Of a DNA stretch of 64,000 bases, positions 35,406 through 43,827 are shown piece by piece. Under the pieces are notes generated by a model that saw only the letters and a list, made by a program, of their open reading frames with translations, had not been told where the DNA came from and made no database searches. The DNA is from G963666535 sp963666535. GTDB taxonomy: Bacteria; Bacillota; Clostridia; Oscillospirales; Oscillospiraceae. Within the stretch, counting starts at the first letter, position 1. Each line of letters begins with the position of its first letter. A program made the position numbers and the translations under genes. The stretch is from positions 2,914,001 to 2,978,000 of the forward strand of contig OY762913.1 of NCBI GenBank assembly GCA_963666535.1. Reading direction: 5' to 3'.

Positions 35406-36158
35406 TTACTGGATGGTTTGAAATTTTGTTTTCATGGCTTTTAGCAGAGATTGCATTTCTTTCGCGTCTTTTCTGGTATTATCCAGCGATACGATCAGCC
35501 GGTCGCAGACAGACACGATGTCATCCTGTTCCGAGGGCGTATTCAGAATCTTCTCCACCGGAGCGTTTTGCTCCCTGTCCAAGTGATTCATCAGACGCAG
35601 GATGGCTGAGAGTGAATAGTTTGCGCAGCGAAGCGTGCGTATGATATTCAAACGGTCGAGATCCGCCACATTGTAGACGCGATAGCCGTTCTCCCGCCGC
35701 TTTACCGTGATGAGTCCGTTCAGTTCCCAGTTGCGGAGCGTATCTACGGTCACGTACAGCCGCTCCGCGGCCTCGCGGCGTTTGAGGGACAGGCCGTCCG
35801 GTTTGCGTTTGCCAATGAGCATGACCTTCACAGAGGCAATGGCGGCTTTTGCATTTTTTATCTCCCGCGTGAGCATGGCTTCATACTCGCGTGCCGCCTG
35901 TATCGCACAATCAAAGTCAAGCGCAGCACAGAACCGTATAACCTCGATGGCCTTCTTCCGCAGTCCGTTCTGAAGCACCTCGGCGCGCAGGGCAAGCCGC
36001 GCCAGTTCCATCTGCCGCAGGTGCAGCTCCGTAAAAACCCGGTAGCCGTTTTCAAGGCGCTCCGGCCGCGTCAGGAAGCCCACCTCCTCGTAAAAGCGCA
36101 CGGTATTCGAATGAACGCCTGTGAGAAGCGCTATTTGGTTTGTCCTGTATGTATTCAT
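35406..36158 (-). CDS. MerR-family regulator with two helix-turn-helix domains
   Basis: A 250-residue regulator. The N-terminus (about 1-70) is a MerR winged HTH (VHSNTVRFYEEVGFLTRPERLENGYRVF). A second one follows at about 125-195 (YVTVDTLRNWELNGL, ENGYRVYNVADLDRL). A coiled or linker region lies between them and a short helical tail follows. Such double-HTH MerR proteins occur next to efflux genes in Clostridia. It is encoded on the same strand, 200 bp upstream of the MFS gene, and its likely operator is the palindrome at 35326-35352. No metal-binding cysteine cluster is seen, so an organic or drug ligand is more likely. Confidence 0.9.
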   Translation of the reverse strand: MNTYRTNQIALLTGVHSNTVRFYEEVGFLTRPERLENGYRVFTELHLRQMELARLALRAEVLQNGLRKKAIEVIRFCAALDFDCAIQAAREYEAMLTREIKNAKAAIASVKVMLIGKRKPDGLSLKRREAAERLYVTVDTLRNWELNGLITVKRRENGYRVYNVADLDRLNIIRTLRCANYSLSAILRLMNHLDREQNAPVEKILNTPSEQDDIVSVCDRLIVSLDNTRKDAKEMQSLLKAMKTKFQTIQ

Positions 36159-36203
36159 ATTCCACCGCGAATTCCTGTCACATTGGGTGTTTATTCATTT
36201 TTT

Positions 36204-36232
36204 ATTATACATGAGTCTCCAAGGAATGGCAA
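36204..36232 (-). promoter_or_regulatory. Promoter of the MerR regulator gene
   Basis: On the minus strand TTGCCA, 17 bp and TATAAT, about 45 bp before the start codon. Confidence 0.75.
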
Positions 36233-36360
36233 TTCAGTCTTTTCTGCATCGCTGCTGTTCTGGTTTTGGGTGGAGGAACAACTGGTCATTTTTCGAAAAT
36301 AAGTACAAGGCGGCGGCCCTTGTGCAAACTGAACTGACCAACGAGCGCGCGGATTTGGGA

Positions 36361-36534
36361 TCACTCCTCATCCGCTCCCTTTTCCTTTTCTGATCTTACG
36401 GGAATGACTTTTAACTCCGGCTCCGTTGAAGAAATGTATCGTTCCTCACACTCCCTCTGTGCCGCGATCAGAATATTGGCAGCCTCTTCCGAGGCCCGGA
36501 AAAGTTTCAAATACATTTCTTTATAGTCTGGCAT
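36361..36534 (-). CDS. Small hypothetical protein divergent from an XRE regulator
   Basis: A 57-residue acidic/helical protein beginning MPDYKEMYLKLFRASEEAAN, with a Cys-containing helix and a charged C-terminus. Very similar short proteins lie next to small XRE regulators in many Clostridia; no function is known. The ATG at 36534 has GAGGTGA six bases upstream. The shared intergenic region with the XRE gene carries two ACA-n3-TGT palindromes. Confidence 0.7.
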   Translation of the reverse strand: MPDYKEMYLKLFRASEEAANILIAAQRECEERYISSTEPELKVIPVRSEKEKGADEE

Positions 36535-36559
36535 AAGCTCACCTCGCAAGTATAGTTTA

Positions 36560-36607
36560 GAACAATATGTTCAAAATGTAGGTGAATTGTCAATAAGACA
36601 TATTGTC
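36560..36607. promoter_or_regulatory. Twin operator palindromes between divergent small genes
   Basis: GAACA-ATA-TGTTC (36560-36572) and GACA-TAT-TGTC (36597-36607), centres 36 bp apart. They are probably bound by the XRE protein to control both directions. Confidence 0.55.
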
Positions 36608-36623
36608 CAACGGTATACTAACT

Positions 36624-36839
36624 ATGGTGATGAATGTGAAACTACGAATTAAAGATTTGCGTGAAGACAAGGATTTGACGCAAAAGAAAATTGCCGAATA
36701 TTTGATGTGCGATCAATCCCTATATTCAAAATACGAGCGAGAAGAAAGAGCATTTCCTTTGGAACTGGCAATAAAGTTAGCAGATTTTTATAAAGTAAGT
36801 GTCGACTACTTGGTCGGGAGAACAGAGAAAAAAGAATAA
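36624..36839 (+). CDS. Small XRE-family HTH regulator
   Basis: A 71-residue single-domain Cro/C1-type DNA-binding protein (LRIKDLREDKDLTQKKIAEYLMCDQSLYSKYEREERAFPLELA in parts) ending in the family tail YKVSVDYLVGRTE. It probably represses itself and the divergent small gene through the twin palindromes. Start codons at 36624, 36630 and 36636 are all possible; none has a strong ribosome site. A terminator follows. Confidence 0.88.
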   Translation: MVMNVKLRIKDLREDKDLTQKKIAEYLMCDQSLYSKYEREERAFPLELAIKLADFYKVSVDYLVGRTEKKE

Positions 36840-36849
36840 TTATTTCTTG

Positions 36850-36887
36850 CAGCGACATGGAACCAAATGCCATGCCGCTGTTTTCCC
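36850..36887 (+). terminator. Terminator after the XRE gene
   Basis: The stem CAGCGaCATGG / CCATGcCGCTG ends in TTTTCCC. Confidence 0.75.
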
Positions 36888-36997
36888 TTCTATTAAAAGA
36901 GAGGCACAAAAAACCGCCTGTGTTCTTCCCACAGACGGTTAGATTTGGTATACTGAATTATAAAATTTTCAGGGACGGCGGGAGAGGGGGCCTTTGC

Positions 36998-37111
36998 GTG
37001 GACCGAACCTATATCAGCAGTATGCGGCTGAGTTCACCGGTGGAGGAGGACTCCTATCTTTGTAGCTTGCCTGTTGTGGCACCTTATCTGACACAGAGGA
37101 AAGATCTGTAA
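36998..37111 (+). pseudogene. 5' remnant of an AAA-family ATPase gene
   Basis: From a GTG with GGAGAGGGGG upstream it reads 37 codons resembling the N-terminus of small AAA ATPases (YISSMRLSSPVEEDSYLCSLPVV). It ends at a stop exactly where the Walker A region should follow. The rest of the gene is absent. The surrounding 36888-37145 holds no intact gene. Confidence 0.45.
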
Positions 37112-37145
37112 AAAAATCATCAGCTAACAGAAAGAAGGAAATCAT

Positions 37146-37595
37146 ATGGTTCGTTATGTACACACGAATATCATTGCAAAAGATTGCGAAAAGCTGATTG
37201 AATTTTATAAGGAAGTATTCGGATGCCAAAGCATCCATGAAAAACGGGACCTGCGAGAACCGTGGTTAGATAAGATGACCGGGATTCCCGGTGCCCATAT
37301 TGTGGGCGAGCACTTGGTTATGCCCGGATATGATGAGGATCACCCAACCCTTGAGATATTTTCTTATGATCAAATGGAGGGCGATTGCACGCATCGAATT
37401 AACGCGTATGGCATTGCGCACCTTGCTTTTGAGGTGGACAACGTGGCTGAAACGCTTGAAAAGCTGCTTGCGAAAGGCGGTGGCATGGTTGGGGAACTGG
37501 TCCATGCGGATTATGAGGATGGCCGCAAGGCAACGTTTGTGTATGCCACGGACATTGAGGGGAACATTCTTGAATTACAGAGCTGGGATTCATGA
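37146..37595 (+). CDS. VOC-family (glyoxalase-like) protein
   Basis: A 149-residue two-module vicinal-oxygen-chelate protein. The first module starts VRYVHTNIIAKDCEKLIEFYKEVFG with His6 as a likely metal ligand; the second has GIAHLAFEVDNV and ends DIEGNILELQSW, where the Glu is the usual last ligand. VOC proteins include glyoxalases, dioxygenases and drug-binding proteins; the reaction is not predictable. Its stop overlaps the start of the dienelactone hydrolase gene by four bases. Confidence 0.88.
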   Translation: MVRYVHTNIIAKDCEKLIEFYKEVFGCQSIHEKRDLREPWLDKMTGIPGAHIVGEHLVMPGYDEDHPTLEIFSYDQMEGDCTHRINAYGIAHLAFEVDNVAETLEKLLAKGGGMVGELVHADYEDGRKATFVYATDIEGNILELQSWDS

Positions 37596-38182
37596 TTAAA
37601 CTATTAAAAAATAATCGAAACGCTGTTATTATACTTCATGAAATATATGGGGTAAACAGGTTTATTGAAGATGTTTGCTCTGAGTATCATATGTTGGGAT
37701 TTGATGTATTCTGCCCGGAGATGCTTGGGCAAAATTGCTTTTCATATTCTGAGACTTCCGAGGCTTATCGGTACTTTATCGATGAAATAGGCTTTGATTT
37801 TTATAAAGAAATTGAACAATTAATCGAAACGTTAAAGCTTAGCTATGAAAAAGTATTTATGATTGGTTTCAGTGTGGGTGCAACCATCGCTTGGAGATGT
37901 TGTGAAAACCTCAAGTGTGATGGAATCATCTGTTGTTATGGTTCGCGCATACGTGATTATTTGTTGCTGCAGCCATGTTGCCCGGTGCTTTTACTATTTG
38001 CCGAACAGGATTCATTTGATGTAGACGGTGTAATGATGAGGCTTCAGGAAAAATCCAATGTTGAATTATACAAATTAAAGGCAAGTCATGGATTTATGGA
38101 TCAATATTCTGGACAGTTCAACATGGAACAAACACAGATATCAAAAGAGTATATCAGCTCCTTTTTTCAAACGCACACATGA
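37592..38182 (+). CDS. Dienelactone hydrolase-family alpha/beta hydrolase
   Basis: A 196-residue alpha/beta hydrolase. The nucleophile is Ser94 in the elbow GFSVG, the acid Asp140 in LLLFAEQDSFD and the base His166 in KASHGFMD. The early motif HEIYGVNRFIED matches the dienelactone-hydrolase family. The family usually uses Cys as nucleophile in true dienelactone hydrolases, so Ser here suggests a related esterase. AT-rich codon use differs from the metabolic genes left of 31 kb. Confidence 0.85.
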   Translation: MIKLLKNNRNAVIILHEIYGVNRFIEDVCSEYHMLGFDVFCPEMLGQNCFSYSETSEAYRYFIDEIGFDFYKEIEQLIETLKLSYEKVFMIGFSVGATIAWRCCENLKCDGIICCYGSRIRDYLLLQPCCPVLLLFAEQDSFDVDGVMMRLQEKSNVELYKLKASHGFMDQYSGQFNMEQTQISKEYISSFFQTHT

Positions 38183-38245
38183 TGTTAATAGGCTCAATGC
38201 AGCTACCTAAAAATACGAACCATACGATTACCAAGGAGAAATTCA

Positions 38246-39094
38246 ATGTACTATTATCATGTTGACGTATTTAGTTCTCGGGTTTTATCTGGGAATGGAT
38301 TGACTGTTATCTTTCATGAAGAAGATATGGAAGCGCAATATATGCAGAGAATCGCACAGGAATTCAAGCAATTTGAAACTATTTTTCTGAGATTAACGGG
38401 AGCAAAACGCTTTCGCGCAAGAATATTTACAGTAGAGGAAGAATTGGATTTTGCCGGGCATCCGATTTTAGGCGCGGTTTCAGCCATTCACGAAAAGCTG
38501 CATTCAGAGGAAAAGAGTATAACGGTTACATTCGAGTTAAACGCCAAAATATTGCAAGCAGAGTCGATTAAAACAAATGATCATTTTCAAGCCACAATGA
38601 ACCAGGGCACTCCTGAATTTTTGGGTATTGTCAAGGATGAATGGAATCACAATTTGTTGCAGGCTTTAAATCTTACACCCGATCATCTATACCACGCACT
38701 CCCCATGGAGGTTGTTTCAACCGGATTGCCTTACTTAATTGTTCCTCTCGCTTGTGGATTGGAACAGGCAAAGATCGTCGTCAAAGATTTTGAAGAGCAG
38801 TTGAGCAAGATCAATGCGAAGTTTGTTTATGTGTTTGATGTTGACACCATGGAGGGCCGTACATGGGACAACTTTGGTGCGGTAGAAGATGTGACAACCG
38901 GCAGTGCCGCCGGAGCAGTTGGGGCTTATCTATTCAAATGGAACATCTGCAAAACAACAGAAACTATTATCTTAAATCAAGGCAGGTTTGTGGGAAGGCC
39001 CAGCAAAATAAAAGTCTTTTCCGATCAATCCACGGGAGAAATAAGAGTGGTTGGAGATGTTAAGATCATAGCAGAAGGAACGCTATTGATATAA
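38246..39094 (+). CDS. PhzF-family isomerase-like protein
   Basis: A 282-residue protein of the PhzF/diaminopimelate-epimerase fold. The N-terminal VDVFSSRVLSGNGLTVIF, the probable catalytic Glu44 in FKQFETIFL, FAGHPILGAVSA, and the late VTTGSAAGAVGAYL plus GRPSKIKV are the family landmarks. PhzF proper isomerises an intermediate of phenazine synthesis, but most homologues have unknown substrates and there are no other phenazine genes here. The ATG follows AAGGAG. Confidence 0.9.
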   Translation: MYYYHVDVFSSRVLSGNGLTVIFHEEDMEAQYMQRIAQEFKQFETIFLRLTGAKRFRARIFTVEEELDFAGHPILGAVSAIHEKLHSEEKSITVTFELNAKILQAESIKTNDHFQATMNQGTPEFLGIVKDEWNHNLLQALNLTPDHLYHALPMEVVSTGLPYLIVPLACGLEQAKIVVKDFEEQLSKINAKFVYVFDVDTMEGRTWDNFGAVEDVTTGSAAGAVGAYLFKWNICKTTETIILNQGRFVGRPSKIKVFSDQSTGEIRVVGDVKIIAEGTLLI

Positions 39095-39167
39095 TATGAT
39101 ACAACTTGTTAAGCAAAAAAAACGTTTGTAGACTTTACACAGACGGTTTGAAAGGACAAACGAACGA

Positions 39168-39578
39168 ATGATGCAGCCGATTATAAAAGACGAGGCATTT
39201 TTGAGCGTTCCCTCAGAACCTGCCGCTATAGAAGATTTGCCCGTCGCGCAAGACCTGCTGGATACCCTTTCTGCCAACGCTGACCGGTGTGTGGGGCTTG
39301 CCGCCAATATGATTGGCGTGTCCAAACGCATCATCGTGGTGGATGATGATGGCAGTTATCTGGTGATGCTTAATCCAGAAATCATCAAGCAAAGCGAGCC
39401 GTATGAAACTCAAGAAGCCTGCCTGTCCCTTGTCGGCACCCGCAAAACCAAGCGCTACAAAAGCATTAAGGTCCAATACCAAAACACCGCCCTGCAAACC
39501 AGAATGAAGACCTTTAAGGGCTTCACAGCGCAGATTATCCAGCATGAAATTGACCATTGTAATGGCATTATTATTTAG
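39168..39578 (+). CDS. Peptide deformylase-like protein with altered motif 1
   Basis: A 136-residue polypeptide deformylase family member. Motif 3 is intact (HEIDH, 126-130, zinc/iron ligands) and motif 2 reads EACLS (Cys85), against the usual EGCLS. Motif 1 reads GLAANM (43-48) where active enzymes have G-x-A-A-P-Q; the key Gln is replaced by Met48. The protein is also short. It may be a divergent deformylase or a specialised paralogue. Short clostridial versions with such changes are common. No strong ribosome site is visible (AAAGGA about 12 bases upstream). Confidence 0.85.
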   Translation: MMQPIIKDEAFLSVPSEPAAIEDLPVAQDLLDTLSANADRCVGLAANMIGVSKRIIVVDDDGSYLVMLNPEIIKQSEPYETQEACLSLVGTRKTKRYKSIKVQYQNTALQTRMKTFKGFTAQIIQHEIDHCNGIII

Positions 39579-39594
39579 AATGCAAGGTGAAAAA

Positions 39595-40075
39595 ATGAAC
39601 TATCAGGGAACTTTATTGGCGGTGCGGGATATGCAGCGATCTCTTCGATTTTACTGCAACCTGCTGGGGCTTTCAGTGTCTGCCGATTACGGTGCAAATG
39701 TATCATTGTCCGGCGGCATTTTTTTGCAAACCATCGAAAGCTGGCGCGAGTTTATTTATAAAACAGACGAAGAAATCACACTGCCCCATCACGCGGGAGA
39801 GCTGTATTTTGATGCAGCTAACATGGATGCGTTTCTCCGGCGGGGAAGCATGGCCGGACATTTGCTATATCCACCCCCTCAAGGAGCACCGCTGGGGACA
39901 GCGGGTGGTGCGTTTTTACGACCCGGATGGTCATATCGTTGAGGTTGGCGAGGAGCTGCTCATGGTTGCCCGACGGTTTTACAACAGCGGTATGACGCCG
40001 GATTGGGTGGCTGATCGAATGGATGTACCGCTCGATCATGTGGTACAGTGGTTAAAAACGGAAAATCAAAATTGA
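39595..40075 (+). pseudogene. VOC-family gene broken by a one-base frameshift
   Basis: The first half reads in one frame from the ATG at 39595 (AAGGTG upstream): YQGTLLAVRDMQRSLRFYCNLLG. The second half is in the +1 frame and ends in normal family text (YIHPLKEHRWGQ, FYDPDGHIVEVGE) plus a C-terminal tail. The frames join at a GGGG run at 39842-39845; with three G the reading would be continuous. It is a real mutation, a sequencing error or, less likely, a programmed slip. Confidence 0.75.
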
Positions 40076-40193
40076 GTTTTCGTAAGCCACCGCCCAACAT
40101 CGGCTTAATGAAACCCTCCTCTCTTTTTTGTGCAGGTAATGCGAGGACAAGTCCCATCAAAACCATTAGAATTGAGACAAGGAGCTGACACAG

Positions 40194-41042
40194 ATGGAAT
40201 GGATTGAACGGCTGAACAAAGCCATTGCATACATCGAGGAAAATCTGAATGGCGAAATCGATTATGAGGAGCTGGGCAGACTGGCCTGCTGCTCCCCCTA
40301 TCACTTTCAGCGCATGTTCGGCTACATGGCGGGAATGCCGCTTTCCGAATATATCCGCCGTCGCCGGATGAGCTGCACCGCCGCCGACCTGCAGAGTGGC
40401 GGGGAGAAGATCATCGACATCGCCGCAAAGTATGGCTATGAATCACCCACCGCCTTCAATCGTGCCTTTCAAAGCGTACACGGCTTCGCACCGTCACAGA
40501 CACGGGCAGACGGTCAAACGCTTAAATCCTTTCCGCCCATCAGCTTCCAAATGACAATCAAAGGAGCTGCACAAATGGATTACAGAATTGAGAAAAAGGA
40601 CTCGTTTCGCATCATCGGCATTAGCGCACCGCTGGAAGCTGATATTGAAAAGAATTTTGAAACGGTACCGGCCCTATGGGGCAAGGCCGCTCAGGACGGG
40701 ACTATCCCTCGCCTGTGTGAGCGCATGAACAGCCAGCCCATGGGTGTGCTGGGTGTCAGCGTCTGCAATGAATCCACCGAAAATTGGCGGTATTACATTG
40801 CGGTTGCCAGCGCTTCCGGCCCCGAGTCTTTTGAGGAATACACCGTTCCTGCATTTACCTGGGCGATTTTCCCCGGAGAGGGAACCGGAATTTCCATCCA
40901 GCAGCTCGAACAGCGCATTGTCACCGAATGGCTGCCCACCTCCGGCTATGAATATGCCAACGGTCCTGACGTAGAGGTGTACCTTGACCCGAATCCGGAA
41001 AACACGAAATACGAGGTCTGGATCCCTGTTGTGAAAAAGTAA
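40194..41042 (+). CDS. AraC-family regulator with GyrI-like effector domain
   Basis: A 282-residue regulator. The N-terminal two-HTH AraC domain (about 1-105) has LGRLACCSPYHFQRMFGYM and DIAAKYGYESPTAFNRAFQ. A GyrI-like small-molecule-binding domain (about 125-282) ends VEVYLDPNPENTKYEVWIPVVKK. Proteins of this build (Rob/SoxS-type DNA domain plus GyrI/BmrR-like domain) respond to drugs or other hydrophobic ligands. The target is not obvious; it could be the neighbouring VOC genes. A strong terminator follows. Confidence 0.92.
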   Translation: MEWIERLNKAIAYIEENLNGEIDYEELGRLACCSPYHFQRMFGYMAGMPLSEYIRRRRMSCTAADLQSGGEKIIDIAAKYGYESPTAFNRAFQSVHGFAPSQTRADGQTLKSFPPISFQMTIKGAAQMDYRIEKKDSFRIIGISAPLEADIEKNFETVPALWGKAAQDGTIPRLCERMNSQPMGVLGVSVCNESTENWRYYIAVASASGPESFEEYTVPAFTWAIFPGEGTGISIQQLEQRIVTEWLPTSGYEYANGPDVEVYLDPNPENTKYEVWIPVVKK

Positions 41043-41045
41043 TGC

Positions 41046-41088
41046 AAAGCGCCGTCTGCCGAGGTTTTCGGCAGACGGCGCTGTTTTT
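41046..41088. terminator. Strong terminator between AraC and YwbE genes
   Basis: A 14-bp stem (GCGCCGTCTGCCGA and its complement) with a GGTT loop is followed by TGTTTTTG. It is probably used in both directions. Confidence 0.88.
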
Positions 41089-41103
41089 GCGTTGCAGCCT
41101 GTT

Positions 41104-41301
41104 TTAGTCGGTCAAAATTTCCTGTACCCGACCGACCTGTCCATCCTCCAGCATCACTTTGATCCCGTGTGGATGCGAGCTGCTTTTGGTCAGCAGCCTC
41201 GCCACGACTCCCTCCGTGCGCTTTCCTGTGCGCTGATCGGCTTTGAGTACGATGTTCACCCGTGCGCCGATGGAAATATTGCTTCGATTTTGTCCGTTCA
41301 T
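41104..41301 (-). CDS. YwbE-family protein
   Basis: A 65-residue protein matching the YwbE family: MNGQNRSNISIGARVNIV, KADQRTGKRTEGVV and HPHGIKVMLEDGQVGRV. The fold is a small beta-barrel; the role is unknown, and RNA binding is sometimes suggested. It lies downstream of the MocR regulator gene on the same strand. Confidence 0.9.
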   Translation of the reverse strand: MNGQNRSNISIGARVNIVLKADQRTGKRTEGVVARLLTKSSSHPHGIKVMLEDGQVGRVQEILTD

Positions 41302-41330
41302 TCTTGTCTTCTCCTTTTTCTTATGGAACC

Positions 41331-42722
41331 CTATTCCATTTTACTGTTTATCAGCAAGAGTGCATGAACACCCTCCTGAATCTGCTCAGGACTCAAATGA
41401 CCGTAACCCAAGAGGAGTTTATCCCGATGGTGATTCTGCTCAGCGCAGTACTGCGATACGGAACGAATTCTGATGCCCGCCTGACGACAGCTTTGCATAA
41501 ACGCGTCTCCAAAGTCCATGCCCGGAAATTGAAGTGCCACATGCAGCCCGGAAGAATCCCCCCAGGGCTGTGCAGTGTCGCCAAAGGTATATGCAATGGA
41601 TTTTAAAAGAACATCTCGTTTTTCACCATATATACGCCGCATATGTTGGACATGCTTATCCATTTTTCGTTTCTGTAAGAACTCGGTCAGTGCAACTTGT
41701 TCCAAAACAGGATTTTGTACATCCATATAATTACGGTAATGCTTCCACTTGGCCTGCAGCGGTTTGGGCAGAACCGCAAACCCCAATCTAAGCGCCGGAA
41801 ACAATGTTTTGCTGAAGGTCCCCACATAAATCACACGGGAGGAATCCATGGAATAAATCGGGCAGACCGGCGCGCCGGAATAGCGGAATTCGCTGTCATA
41901 ATCATCCTCAATCACATAGAAATTTTTTTCAGAGGCAAGTCGTATCAGTGCTGCCCGGCGTGTAGCGGGGAGAATACCGCCTAACGGGAATTGATGCGAA
42001 GGAGTAACATAAACGGCTGAAAGGTCTTTGTTTTCAAGAGAGGAGATATCTGCACCCTGATGATCAACGGGCATCCATAGAAGCGGATATCCTCTGTCCT
42101 GAATGACGGTGCGGATACCCGGATGAGATGGATCTTCCAAGGCGAAGGCATGGTCCGCTTTGTGAAGTATCTCCACAAGCAAATGAAACGCCTGTGTGGC
42201 ACCTGATGTAATAAATACATCCTGCGGATCGACTTCCACGCTCTTGCTGCGCATTAACCAATGAGAAATTTCCTCACATAACGGCTCATACCCCTTGGGG
42301 CCGCTGTACGCCAGTTGTTGAATTGGCAGGCTGGCAGTAGTAACATGAATCATTTGGCTCCAAAGCTGCCACGGAAAAAGGGATAAATCCGGCTGACCTG
42401 TCTTGAAATCGCATAGAACAGGTTCCTGTTCCGTCTGCGCATCTGACGGAGTGACGATTTTTTCCGTTTGGATGTGAAGACCCTCCGCAACGCGGGACGG
42501 CGCACCCTGACGGCTGACAATGAAGCCTTCTGTCCAAAGCATATCGTACGCTTCACACACGGTATTGCGGGAAACACCTAACCCTTTTGCAAGCTCACGA
42601 GTTGAGGGCAAGGCCTCTCCCTGAGAAAGCTGTCCTTTCAGAATGCGTTGTTTGAGCGATAAAAAAATCTGACGAGCCAAGCTGACCTCGTCCTGATTGC
42701 GCAATTCAATTCCAAACATCAT
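41331..42722 (-). CDS. MocR/PdxR-type regulator (GntR HTH plus aminotransferase domain)
   Basis: A 463-residue regulator of the MocR class. The N-terminal GntR HTH is at about 10-75 (LPSTRELAKGLGVSRNTVCEAYDMLWTEGFI in parts). A fold-type I aminotransferase-like domain follows, with the PLP segment FITSGATQAFHL, EDDYDSEFRY and the PLP-lysine region GTFSKTLFPALRLGF. It senses PLP or an amino-compound adduct and usually controls a divergent gene, here the DMT exporter at 42844. The ATG at 42722 has GGAAGG upstream; further in-frame codons to 42830 cross the promoter. Confidence 0.92.
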   Translation of the reverse strand: MMFGIELRNQDEVSLARQIFLSLKQRILKGQLSQGEALPSTRELAKGLGVSRNTVCEAYDMLWTEGFIVSRQGAPSRVAEGLHIQTEKIVTPSDAQTEQEPVLCDFKTGQPDLSLFPWQLWSQMIHVTTASLPIQQLAYSGPKGYEPLCEEISHWLMRSKSVEVDPQDVFITSGATQAFHLLVEILHKADHAFALEDPSHPGIRTVIQDRGYPLLWMPVDHQGADISSLENKDLSAVYVTPSHQFPLGGILPATRRAALIRLASEKNFYVIEDDYDSEFRYSGAPVCPIYSMDSSRVIYVGTFSKTLFPALRLGFAVLPKPLQAKWKHYRNYMDVQNPVLEQVALTEFLQKRKMDKHVQHMRRIYGEKRDVLLKSIAYTFGDTAQPWGDSSGLHVALQFPGMDFGDAFMQSCRQAGIRIRSVSQYCAEQNHHRDKLLLGYGHLSPEQIQEGVHALLLINSKME

Positions 42723-42794
42723 GACACCTTCCAAACTGGTTCTCTGTAAATACATCGATACTGGCACTTCATGCAATCCAGTTCGTGCATTATA

Positions 42795-42822
42795 ATTATA
42801 ACAAATAAATATTGAATTGCAA
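42795..42822 (-). promoter_or_regulatory. MocR regulator promoter
   Basis: On the minus strand TTGCAA, 16 bp and TATAAT. A second TATAAT lies six bases downstream. The TGCAAT motif recurs at 42774 and 42818 and may be part of the MocR operator. Confidence 0.55.
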
Positions 42823-42843
42823 TGCCACACGGGAGGGTTGGGA

Positions 42844-43803
42844 ATGAAACATAGAAAAGGGAAAATTTACTTGCTGCTTGCATTTTCTCTCGCGGGTACG
42901 TCCGTCATGACAGGACATATTCTTTCTGAGAAGTTAAGTAGTTTTACCATAACCGCCGTTAGTTTAGGCATCCTACTTCTTTGCTTGTATCCGTTTTATG
43001 GGATGAGAACTGTTCAAACAATCCGCCACCTCAAAAAAAGTGACTGGAACATGCTCGTGCTGCAAGCGATATTTGGAGTGTTTTTGTTTCGTACCTTTCT
43101 GCTTTTTGGTGTCAATTTAACCAGTACGATAGAAGCCGGAATCCTGACCGGAACGACGCCCGCAATCACTGCTGTTCTGGCCTTCTTTTTCTTAAAAGAA
43201 AAGCTTTCCGGCTGGACGGCATTTGGAATTGCCTGTACCGTATCCGGCATCGTTTTACTGCAGGGATTCAATTTGCATTCTGTGCAGTTTTCCATGCATC
43301 ATGTTTTTGGCAATCTGCTCATGCTTTGCGCGGCTGCCAGCGAATCTACCTTTAACATTATTTCAAGAAAGCACCTGGAAATGAAAGCGTATGATACGGT
43401 AGAAATTCATCCGATGGTACAAACGCTGCTGGTCTCCGGAGTTGCTTTCGGGCTATGCATGATCCCGGCATTGATGGAACAGCCTTTTGCGGCATTACAA
43501 ACTATCGGACTAAAAGAGTGGGTGGCCTTGGTCTGGTATGGTTTAATTGTAACAGCATTGGCCTTTGTGTTTTTTTATGAGGGTGTAAAGCGCTGTGACG
43601 CATATACGACGGCGGCTTTTTCAGGAATGATCCCGCTTACTTCCATGCTTTTGTCCCTGCTTCTTTTGAAAGAAACAATCGGGTATGCGCAGGGCGCAGG
43701 GGGCCTCCTCGTTATTTCCGGTATGCTGCTGATTGGACGAAATCAAAAAACGGAGAGCGAGATCACCGTTCTATCGGCACCACCGCAAATTGATGCAAGA
43801 TAA
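42844..43803 (+). CDS. EamA/DMT-family exporter controlled by MocR
   Basis: A 319-residue, ten-helix DMT transporter with two EamA repeats. Repeat 1 has GILTGTTPAITAVLAFFFLKEKL and repeat 2 has TAAFSGMIPLTSMLLSLLLLKE, the family turn before the last helices. The substrate is unknown; divergence from a PLP-type regulator suggests an amino acid or vitamin-B6-like compound. The ATG at 42844 follows GGGAGGG. A B3/B4-domain protein follows by 24 bp. Confidence 0.9.
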   Translation: MKHRKGKIYLLLAFSLAGTSVMTGHILSEKLSSFTITAVSLGILLLCLYPFYGMRTVQTIRHLKKSDWNMLVLQAIFGVFLFRTFLLFGVNLTSTIEAGILTGTTPAITAVLAFFFLKEKLSGWTAFGIACTVSGIVLLQGFNLHSVQFSMHHVFGNLLMLCAAASESTFNIISRKHLEMKAYDTVEIHPMVQTLLVSGVAFGLCMIPALMEQPFAALQTIGLKEWVALVWYGLIVTALAFVFFYEGVKRCDAYTTAAFSGMIPLTSMLLSLLLLKETIGYAQGAGGLLVISGMLLIGRNQKTESEITVLSAPPQIDAR

Positions 43804-43827
43804 AAGATAAAAGCTTAGGAGGATATT

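Noticed and set aside
39842..39845. Programmed frameshift in the VOC gene
   Set aside because: There is no slippery heptamer with a following pseudoknot; a simple insertion or sequencing error explains it better.
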